Shown piece after piece: positions 32,894-40,224 of a stretch of DNA of 64,000 nt; position 1 is the first letter of the stretch; the number at the start of each line of letters is the position of its first letter. Both the position numbers and the translations under genes were made by a program. Under the pieces are notes generated by a model. It ran no database searches, had not been told where the DNA came from, and saw only the letters and a list, made by a program, of their open reading frames with translations. The DNA lies in contig JBAZEK010000001.1 of the NCBI GenBank assembly GCA_041653995.1, forward strand, positions 1,054,001 through 1,118,000. Reading direction: 5' to 3'. Origin of the DNA: Dehalococcoidia bacterium (GTDB lineage: Bacteria > Chloroflexota > Dehalococcoidia > GIF9 > UBA5629).

Positions 32894-34492
32894 TCACGGG
32901 GTTACGCTCACGGTGACCGTGGCGTTATCAGTCCCGTAGCTGTTGATGGCGGTCAAGGTAAAGCTGGTGGTTTCAGCCGGCGATACAGCCTGCGTGTATT
33001 TCGAGGCTGGAACGCCGATGCCCTGGTCAATAATGTATAAAGTAGCGCCATTCACATTCCAGGAAAGGTTGGATGTCCCGCCCTGAGAAATGCCGGTAGG
33101 CGTGGCCGTGAAAGATCTTATTATCGGCGCAGTGCCGTCGGTTAAAACGCCTACCGCAACCGTGACTTCCTTCTTTACGGAGCCGAACGTGTTGACCGCG
33201 GTCAGCTCATAAGTGGTGGAAGCGGTCGGTATCACCTTCGTCCAGCCGGAAGACGGTACGCTGCCGACATTCGGGCTGATAGAGACTGTCCTGGCCGCAT
33301 CGACCGTCCAATTGAGTGTCACCTCCTCCCCCAGCATGATCGAATTGTTGCTTACGGAGAAGGTTTTAATCCGGGGCGGGTCTTTGGTCAGCGCCGGACC
33401 GGTGCTCAGGCTGGAAGCATCCACGCTGATAGTGACCGTCCTGGTTACCGAGCCGTAGTCGCTGTCGGCCCTCAATGTATATACTGCGGTCTCGGAGGGC
33501 GTTATTCTGACCGTACCCTTTAAGGCCACGCCGCCGATGCCCGGACTGATATTAATCGATTTCGCGCCGATGATATCCCATGCCAGCGTCGCTTCGTCGC
33601 CGGCTTTAATCGAGGACGGGCTGGCGCTGAAGATCGTGATGATGGGCGTCTTGGATGTGCTTACCTCCAGCGCGGCTGAAGCGGTTGTATTGCCGTTGAT
33701 ATTGGCCGCCGTCAGCACATAGCGGGTGGTCGCTCCCGGGGAAACGACTTTCGATCCGGTCGAAGATACGGTTCCCACCTCCGGCTGGATGGAAACCGAT
33801 GTTGCGCCGGAGACGTTCCAGGATAAAGTGGACGTCTGCCCCACATAGATACCGCCAGGGCTGGCAACAAAGCTGTTGACCGTCGGCGGCTTGCCGGTGA
33901 CCTCAACGGTTATCTCCCTGCTCACAGAGCCGCCGAAACGGCTATCGGCGGTCAGCTTATAGGTAGTGGTTTCATCCGGCGACATTTTCTTTGTTCCGCT
34001 GAAAGACACCGTCCCTATGCCGGGGCTGATGGAGACGGCGGTTGCCTCGCCGACATCCCACTGTAAAGTCACCTCCTGGCCGGATATAATCGTAGATGAA
34101 CTGGCCTCGAAAGCTGTAATAACCGGCGGCGCAAACAGTTTTTCAATATCTCCCTTCAAAGCAACGCCCGTGACGATAAGCGCTGTAACAACAAGCAAGG
34201 CAGAGGCTATAGCAATAGTCTTTGTCCGGTTATCTTTTATCCGCTGCAGCAGTTTCGATACGACGCTATTATTCGGCGGTTGTTCCTGTCCCTGCGAATC
34301 CTGACCCGCCCATTGATTACCTTCCTGCGACTGATACCATTGCTGCTGCTGATCATGCCGGGAATCGTATGACTGGGACTGGCCCTGCGTCTGGGATCCC
34401 TGCCAGTTGAGGACGGTTTTGCAGTATGAGCACTGCGCCTGTCCGTAGACGACAGGTGTGTTGCAGTAGGGGCAGTAATACATTTGCTGCAT
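32894..34492 (-). CDS. zinc-ribbon protein with membrane span and five Ig-like repeats
   Basis: 532 residues. An N-terminal ribbon (CPYC at 8-11, CSYC near 23-26, starting MQQMYYCPYCNTPVVYG) is followed by a Gln/Ser-rich linker (about 30-75), a membrane span (about 88-110) and five tandem Ig-like domains of about 80 residues ('PVITAFEASSS', 'PTVNSFVASPG', 'PIITIFSASPS', 'PRIKTFSVSNN', 'PIIRSFTATPT'). Each has 'TLSWNV.GA.SVSI.P..G' and a '.TTTY.LTA.N.' end. The ribbon is inside and the Ig stalk outside. Divergent from its paralogue at 34719. Confidence 0.87.
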   Translation of the reverse strand: MQQMYYCPYCNTPVVYGQAQCSYCKTVLNWQGSQTQGQSQSYDSRHDQQQQWYQSQEGNQWAGQDSQGQEQPPNNSVVSKLLQRIKDNRTKTIAIASALLVVTALIVTGVALKGDIEKLFAPPVITAFEASSSTIISGQEVTLQWDVGEATAVSISPGIGTVSFSGTKKMSPDETTTYKLTADSRFGGSVSREITVEVTGKPPTVNSFVASPGGIYVGQTSTLSWNVSGATSVSIQPEVGTVSSTGSKVVSPGATTRYVLTAANINGNTTASAALEVSTSKTPIITIFSASPSSIKAGDEATLAWDIIGAKSINISPGIGGVALKGTVRITPSETAVYTLRADSDYGSVTRTVTISVDASSLSTGPALTKDPPRIKTFSVSNNSIMLGEEVTLNWTVDAARTVSISPNVGSVPSSGWTKVIPTASTTYELTAVNTFGSVKKEVTVAVGVLTDGTAPIIRSFTATPTGISQGGTSNLSWNVNGATLYIIDQGIGVPASKYTQAVSPAETTSFTLTAINSYGTDNATVTVSVTP

Positions 34493-34718
34493 GATATATT
34501 TTTACTTCCGTCACAGAGGTAAGTCAAGCTGTATAAATAGTCCGGTGTGCCGGGATTGTTCGATCTTCTCCCTGTGGTTGACGAAGCTTAGCATAATGCA
34601 TAGTCCGGGCCGGGTCAACTCATTCTCAGATAAGGACGCCATTGCTTTCGTGCCCTTAATAAATCCTTTATAATTTGCACATAAACTATTACATATATGA
34701 CAAAAGTGAAGATTTGTT

Positions 34719-36680
34719 ATGCAGCAAATGTACTCTTGTCCAAACTGTAGAGCGCTTATTCAGTATGGACAGCCGTATTGCAGCAACTGCGGTATGACCT
34801 TTAATTGGCCTCCTCCACAACCGCCTCCTTACCCATACCCCAACCAGCAATATATGTACGGCAATCAGGGGGCTATGCCGCCCGGGAAAAGCTCGATGGG
34901 CGGTTTTGTCTGGTTTATTGTGATATTGCTGATCGTCGGCGGAGCGATCGGCGGCTTCTATTACGCTACGAACGGAGATGTCTTGAAATGGTTCACCCCA
35001 CCCTCCGTAACATCCTTCGACGCCAGTCCCAAGTCCATCACGTCGGGAGGGACGGCAACATTAAACTGGGCCGTCATGGGGGCTCAATCGGTCTCCATCA
35101 GCCCCGACATCGGGACCGTGTCATCCAGCGGTTCGCAGGCTGTGAATCCTGATAAAACGACCGAGTACACACTGACCGCCTCCAATTTATCCGGCTCCTC
35201 CCGCGCCTGGGCCACCGTTACAGTTACAGCTCCGAGCAAGCCGGCCATCAGCAGCTTCAGTTCCAATCCGGGCACTATCACCGCCGGGCAGTCGGCCACA
35301 TTATCATGGAATGTTACGGGGGCAACCTCGGTTTCCATCAGTCCCGCTGTCGGCAACGTATCATCGAGCGGCTCAAAGACAGTGACACCCACCGAGACAA
35401 CCAGCTACACGATCACCGCCGTCAACGACGCCGGCTCGTCTACAACAACAGCCAAAGTTACGGTGAATCCGTCCGGACCACCGACGATCGCCAGTTTTAC
35501 AGCCAGCCCGGCCTCTATCACCTCAGGCGGGAGTTCGACGCTGTCCTGGACCGTCAGCGGCGCAACCTCTGTTACCATTAACCAGGGTGTGGGCACAGTA
35601 TCGACTTCCGGAACCAGGTCGGTATCGCCCTCCACCACAACCACCTACACCCTTACAGCCGGCAACAGCCTGGGCAGCTCCACCGCGACGGCCGCTGTCA
35701 CGGTCACGGCGGCAGGCATACCCGTCATAACCATATTCACCGCCAGCCCGTCGCCGATTACCGCAGGGGACAATATGACACTGTCGTGGACCGTAACGGG
35801 GGCGACAACGATCAATATCTTGCCAGGTGTCGGAACAGTATCGGCAACAGGAACGCGCACTCTGATCCCCGCTGCGACCACCACCTATACGCTAACCGCC
35901 ACCAACACTAACGGCCCGGCGACCGCGACAGCGACGGTGACGGTGGCTTCGGAAGGCCCACCGGTAATCAGCTCGTTTTACCCATCTCCCGTCACCGTTA
36001 CCTCCGGATCGTCTTCGACACTGCACTGGACTGTTGCGGATGCGACGGAGGTATCCATTACCCCCGGCATCGGCGTCGTATCTGCCACCGGATTAGAGAC
36101 GGTAACGCCTTTATCCACAACCACCTATGTATTAACCGCCTTTAACAGCCACGGCACAATCACGGCGACGACCGCTGTCACAGTGGCCCCGGCAGGCTAT
36201 CCCGCGATCAGCTTCTTCAATGCCGTCCCGGCCTCGGTCGCGTCGGGACAATCGACAACGTTATCATGGACCGTCACTGGGGCGAGCACGGTCTCCATCA
36301 ACCAGGGCATAGGCGCCGTTTCGGCCTCGGGTTCCAGGACAATAACTCCCGCCGCCACCACCACATACACAATTACCGCAACCAACGGCTCCGGCTCTGT
36401 TGCTGCTTCAGCTACGGTAACCGTAACGACAACCTCAGGTACGCCTCCGGTAATAGATTCTTTCGGAGCTTCGCCCACTACCATCTCGCCCGGAGGATCA
36501 TCGCTGCTGAACTGGTCCATAACGGGAGCAACTTCCATCTCAATCGAACCCGATATAGGCGAGCCATCATCGTGGGGCTATCAGGACGTATATCCCACGG
36601 AGACCACGACTTATACCCTGACCGCCTTCAACAGCGCGGGTTCGGATACAGCCACAGTGACCGTGACGGTAACTCCCTGA
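34719..36680 (+). CDS. zinc-ribbon protein with membrane span and seven Ig-like repeats
   Basis: 653 residues, same plan as its divergent neighbour: ribbon (CPNC, CSNC, about 8-26), Pro/Tyr-rich linker (about 32-58), membrane span (about 65-88), then seven Ig-like repeats of about 80 residues beginning 'PSVTSFDAS', 'PAISSFSSN', 'PTIASFTAS', 'PVITIFTAS', 'PVISSFYPS', 'PAISFFNAV' and 'PVIDSFGAS'. The repeat count differs from the neighbour (seven against five), so the stalk length varies by repeat gain or loss. Role unknown; adhesion or display is a guess. Confidence 0.87.
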   Translation: MQQMYSCPNCRALIQYGQPYCSNCGMTFNWPPPQPPPYPYPNQQYMYGNQGAMPPGKSSMGGFVWFIVILLIVGGAIGGFYYATNGDVLKWFTPPSVTSFDASPKSITSGGTATLNWAVMGAQSVSISPDIGTVSSSGSQAVNPDKTTEYTLTASNLSGSSRAWATVTVTAPSKPAISSFSSNPGTITAGQSATLSWNVTGATSVSISPAVGNVSSSGSKTVTPTETTSYTITAVNDAGSSTTTAKVTVNPSGPPTIASFTASPASITSGGSSTLSWTVSGATSVTINQGVGTVSTSGTRSVSPSTTTTYTLTAGNSLGSSTATAAVTVTAAGIPVITIFTASPSPITAGDNMTLSWTVTGATTINILPGVGTVSATGTRTLIPAATTTYTLTATNTNGPATATATVTVASEGPPVISSFYPSPVTVTSGSSSTLHWTVADATEVSITPGIGVVSATGLETVTPLSTTTYVLTAFNSHGTITATTAVTVAPAGYPAISFFNAVPASVASGQSTTLSWTVTGASTVSINQGIGAVSASGSRTITPAATTTYTITATNGSGSVAASATVTVTTTSGTPPVIDSFGASPTTISPGGSSLLNWSITGATSISIEPDIGEPSSWGYQDVYPTETTTYTLTAFNSAGSDTATVTVTVTP

Positions 36681-36807
36681 CGTTTTGAACCTGCAATACG
36701 TTTGCGTTCAACTAAAAACCGGTATAGCTATAGCGAACCAATCATTACAGGGAATCGCTATAATCCGGTGCACTTATACAGCGATGGAACCCGGCAATAA
36801 CCGGATG

Positions 36808-36894
36808 CTACTTCTTCTTGGCTGTGCCCTTTTTAGCTTTGGTCGGCTTACCCTTTGTCTTCGGCGGATTGTGAGCAGCGCACGTCTTGCACAT
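36808..36894 (-). CDS. 28-residue basic CxxC protein
   Basis: A short ORF (MCKTCAAHNPPKTKG then a Lys-rich tail) with a strong GAGGAGG ribosome-binding site 6-7 nt upstream. It has one Cys-x2-Cys pair at the start and about ten lysines, so it could bind zinc as a dimer or bind nucleic acid. It sits alone between two envelope genes. It is too short for most gene finders. Confidence 0.6.
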   Translation of the reverse strand: MCKTCAAHNPPKTKGKPTKAKKGTAKKK

Positions 36895-36991
36895 AATATC
36901 CTCCTCGCCTTGAAGCTGTCTCCTTACTTCCGATAATAGTTATTCCGTTTAAAGCTGTCAAATTAAAAGGCATACATACTTAAAAGGTCGA

Positions 36992-38077
36992 TCAAGGGGT
37001 GCATGTGATGGTAAAACTCGCCTGGTTCGACATCATCGGCAACGGGGTAAGGATGCTCACCCTTTCCCAGTACGTGACATTGGAGGCCACATAGATCATC
37101 CAGCTCGTTGATACGGTCTTGGTGCCGGCCGCGCTGAAGACGAGGGTCTCCACCGGGCCTGTCGCGCCGTCGATACGCTCCCATCTATATGTTACCGTGC
37201 AGGGCCCGTCGACAGTGATATCAGCGGACGTGGTAACAGTTTTCGGGCACGGGCCGGTATAGTTGGACGGATTTGCCGTAGCTACAGCGCTTGTCACCTT
37301 GGGAGGACCCGACCAGCCGCCTCCACCGGGCGGAGTTGCGGGAGGCGGTGTTATCGGTACCGGCGTCCCTACCACAAATGTTCCGACCTGGACTGTTTTT
37401 GTAGCTGTCCCACCACAGCCGGTGGCTGTCAGTACATAGGTTGTAGAAGTTGTCGGATAAACCACGCGTGAGCCCGGTGACCCCACTTCACCGAAGCCGC
37501 CGGGTGAAAGAACAACAGAATTCACCAGTTCCCCCGACGTTCCGTTGGTTACCGGACCCCATTCCAGTGTAACCGCCTTGCCGGATTCAACAAAACCGGG
37601 ATTCGCCTCAAAATGGGAAAAAATAGGTGCTCCGGGACATCCGGCGGGCGAGGGTTGCTGCGGTTGGCCCGGTTGCGATGGCTGTTGCGGCTGGCCCGGT
37701 TGCGACGGTTGCTGCGGCGTCCCTGTTCCTGCCACTTCAACCATAACCTCGCGTCTGAGCACAGTGCTGCCTATATCTATCATAAGAGCATAGACGGTGG
37801 ATTCGGACGGGCATACCTGCTTCTGGCCGGAGGCATTCACCGGTTGGCCTTGCAGTTCCACTCCAAAGAAACCTTCGCCCTGAATACTCCAGTTCAGATT
37901 AACGCATTCTCCCGGCTGAATAGTGTTTCTGTCCGTTGTGAAAACTATTTGCGGTTCCCCGGGGGGCTGAGCGCCCTGCGGCGTGCCCGGAGCAACTTCA
38001 CTTCCTCCCCGGCATGTGCAGCTGACAGTGGCCAGCATGATCGCAATAAGCACTACAGCAAATACACTTCTACACAT
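36992..38077 (-). CDS. lipoprotein with Ig-like domains and PQQPSQPGQ linker
   Basis: 361 residues. The lipoprotein signal ends at 'ATVSC' (Cys about 20). An Ig-like domain (about 45-120, 'PGECVNLNWSIQGEG') is followed by a PSQPGQPQQ repeat linker (about 125-145), a second Ig-like domain (about 150-235, 'GKAVTLEWGPV', 'TTSTTYVLTATGCG') and a third beta domain (about 265-360) with paired cysteines. Same domain family as the membrane Ig proteins upstream but lipid-anchored instead of zinc-ribbon anchored. Confidence 0.78.
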   Translation of the reverse strand: MCRSVFAVVLIAIMLATVSCTCRGGSEVAPGTPQGAQPPGEPQIVFTTDRNTIQPGECVNLNWSIQGEGFFGVELQGQPVNASGQKQVCPSESTVYALMIDIGSTVLRREVMVEVAGTGTPQQPSQPGQPQQPSQPGQPQQPSPAGCPGAPIFSHFEANPGFVESGKAVTLEWGPVTNGTSGELVNSVVLSPGGFGEVGSPGSRVVYPTTSTTYVLTATGCGGTATKTVQVGTFVVGTPVPITPPPATPPGGGGWSGPPKVTSAVATANPSNYTGPCPKTVTTSADITVDGPCTVTYRWERIDGATGPVETLVFSAAGTKTVSTSWMIYVASNVTYWERVSILTPLPMMSNQASFTITCTP

Positions 38078-38254
38078 TTCAAAACCTCCTCAGTATCATA
38101 GCAGTGTGCTGAGTCCCGACAATACAAACCCGTTAAGGACATATTAAAAGAAATCCCTGGAATCGGCAATCAAGACGATGGTCCCGGCTGATAGAACGTA
38201 TGATCGGCCTGCTGACCGCCGGGATTGATTAATGCCGGAGGCAAGATCCCGTTA

Positions 38255-38284
38255 TTGACACCGGGACACATCAGAATCTACAAT
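38255..38284 (+). promoter_or_regulatory. promoter for the gene at 38296, probably leaderless
   Basis: TTGACA (38255-38260), 18-nt spacer and TACAAT (38279-38284). The -10 box ends 11 nt before the ATG and no ribosome-binding site is present. Confidence 0.65.
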
Positions 38285-38295
38285 ACTTATCTGAA

Positions 38296-38721
38296 ATGCC
38301 GATTGCTTCTTATACGCATACCATTGCCACTGTGCTGGGCTTTATTTGCGCGATAGTCTGCGCCGCCCTCATGCTGAACTTGAAGACGGATGAGCAGAGG
38401 CTTAAAAGGGCGCGCATCGCACGTCGCATAGCGCCTGTAACCTGGGTCGCCTTTATCGCGCTTATTATCAGCGGAATCTTTCTGGCCCTGGACAAGAATG
38501 ACCTCAATGTCTATGTATTGGGAGCGAAGCACCTGCTGGTGTTAATACTGCTGGTCGACGCCCTGCTGATTCACTTCCGCTATTTCCCGCGATTTTTCAA
38601 ACAGATCGGATCACCCGAGTTCGCTAAAACATACACGGTGATGCGCCGCATCGGCGCACTGTCCGTTTCCTGCTGGATCATCATCCTTGTGCTTTCGGTC
38701 CTGCTTGACCGTTTGACTTAG
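38296..38721 (+). CDS. four-span membrane protein
   Basis: 141 residues with four predicted spans (about 8-27, 48-66, 78-96 and 116-136). Conserved-looking His in 'YTHTIATV' and 'AKHLLVL' could ligate haem, as in CopD/DUF2269-type proteins, but this is not certain. Monocistronic behind its own promoter. Confidence 0.6.
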   Translation: MPIASYTHTIATVLGFICAIVCAALMLNLKTDEQRLKRARIARRIAPVTWVAFIALIISGIFLALDKNDLNVYVLGAKHLLVLILLVDALLIHFRYFPRFFKQIGSPEFAKTYTVMRRIGALSVSCWIIILVLSVLLDRLT

Positions 38722-38763
38722 GCTCTTGTTCCCATTTCCTGCGCAAAGACTATAATATCAGCT

Positions 38764-39051
38764 ATGAAAGGCGCCTGGTACGTTTATATAGTCGAGTGCA
38801 GTGAGGGTACCCTTTACACAGGCATCACTAACAATATTGATAAGCGTATAAGGGATCACAATGCAGGGATCGGTTCCAGGTACACCAAAGGGAGGAGGCC
38901 TGTTAAATTGCTCGGGAAGTGGGATTGTGCCGACAAATCACATGCAGCTAAAATGGAGTATAAAATAAAGCGCCTTTCCAGATCAGATAAACTGAGGGCA
39001 ATCATGGGAATGGTAAAATCAAAAGGAGAAGGGGAACTTGATCAACGTTAA
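38764..39051 (+). CDS. GIY-YIG nuclease domain protein (YhbQ-like)
   Basis: 95 residues: 'WYVYIVECSEGTLYTGITNNIDKRIRDHN' carries the YVY...YTG motif and the catalytic Arg, and 'SHAAKMEYKIKRLSR' the metal Glu. These single-domain proteins are related to the UvrC N-terminal nuclease and are thought to act on DNA. It overlaps the start of the next gene by 14 nt. Confidence 0.9.
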   Translation: MKGAWYVYIVECSEGTLYTGITNNIDKRIRDHNAGIGSRYTKGRRPVKLLGKWDCADKSHAAKMEYKIKRLSRSDKLRAIMGMVKSKGEGELDQR

Positions 39052-40060
39052 GACTGTTCTGTGTATTATATTGGCTGGATTGGCAACCATTTTATGCGGT
39101 TGCATTCCTGCGGTGGTGGTATCCGATATCCCGGCCCGCAACTGGGTAATGAGCGTCGTGACCAACGAAAACTCAGCCTGGACCAGAGGAGCGCAGCTGT
39201 TCGCCGACCTGGTCAAACAACGCAGCGGCGGCCGGATTCAGATAACAGTTCATCCCGATGCCGGGCTGGCGGGCGGCAACCAGGTGAACGAACTGACCAT
39301 GCTGCGGGACGGCAACATTAATTTCACCTATCACTCCAATTTGCTTTATTCCAATCTCGACCAATCGTTCGCGGCCATTTCCATGCCGTGGTTGTTCACG
39401 GACTATGCGCAGGTCGATGCGGCGCTGTCAGGTGCGGCCGGCAGCGAGCTGTTGAAGGAGACGGAAGCCTACGGCATAGTCGGCCTGGCCTACGGCGAGA
39501 ACGGTTTTCGCCAGTTGACCAACAGCAAGCTCGCGGTACGTGGACCCGACGACATGCACGGTTTGAAGATCCGTATCCCCGATGTAGGGCTATATAACTC
39601 GATTTACACAGAACTGGGCGCCACCCCCATAATAATGAACTTCCCCGAGGTTACCGGCGCACTCAAGCAGGGACAAATCGACGGCCAGGAGAATCCCGTG
39701 GACATTATTGTGTCCTCCCGGCTCTACGAGGTACAGAACCATATTACCGTCTGGAACTACTCCTACGACGCCCTTATCCTGGGAATGAACAAGAAGGACT
39801 GGGACGGTTTACCCGCCGCTGCACAGAATATTATCAGGCAGGCGGCAATCGAAGCTTCACAGGAACAGGTAAAGCTGTCTCGCGATGCCGCCCGGACGAA
39901 GTTGAGCCTGTTGCGTGATAAGGGCATGGCTGTAACCGAACTGACACCGGACCAGGTTAAAGCATTTCGGACTGCGACAGAACCGGTATATGCGGAATGG
40001 TCGGGTAAGATCGAACCCCATATTCAAAAGTTATGGGAGATCAGGAGCCTGTCCCAGTAG
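39038..40060 (+). CDS. TRAP-transporter-type (DctP) solute-binding lipoprotein
   Basis: 340 residues with a TTG start behind AAAGGAGAAGG. The lipoprotein signal is 'CIILAGLATILCGC'. The mature part is a DctP-fold binding protein: 'GAQLFADLVKQRSGGRIQITVHPDAGL', 'GLAYGENGFRQLTNSK', 'DDMHGLKIRIPDVGLYNSIYTELGATPIIMNFPEVTGALKQGQIDGQENP' with the conserved region for carboxylate binding. It should capture an organic acid for a TRAP transporter, but no DctQ/DctM genes are next to it. Confidence 0.88.
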   Translation: MINVKTVLCIILAGLATILCGCIPAVVVSDIPARNWVMSVVTNENSAWTRGAQLFADLVKQRSGGRIQITVHPDAGLAGGNQVNELTMLRDGNINFTYHSNLLYSNLDQSFAAISMPWLFTDYAQVDAALSGAAGSELLKETEAYGIVGLAYGENGFRQLTNSKLAVRGPDDMHGLKIRIPDVGLYNSIYTELGATPIIMNFPEVTGALKQGQIDGQENPVDIIVSSRLYEVQNHITVWNYSYDALILGMNKKDWDGLPAAAQNIIRQAAIEASQEQVKLSRDAARTKLSLLRDKGMAVTELTPDQVKAFRTATEPVYAEWSGKIEPHIQKLWEIRSLSQ

Positions 40061-40124
40061 CCGCAAGCTACACGGATCGTTTCAACGCTATCATATGGCA
40101 GCCATCTGCCGGCACTATCTGATA

Positions 40125-40153
40125 TTGACCGATATTAATCAGACTTATACAAT
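40125..40153 (+). promoter_or_regulatory. promoter of the cohesin/dockerin protein gene
   Basis: TTGACC (40125-40130), 17-nt spacer and TACAAT (40148-40153), 71 nt upstream of the ATG, with AGGAGG at the ribosome-binding site. Confidence 0.6.
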
Positions 40154-40224
40154 GTAACTTAACGAACACTTACTTTTTCCACTATCAATAAACGCAGATC
40201 AGTCTTGCAATATAGGAGGCAGCA

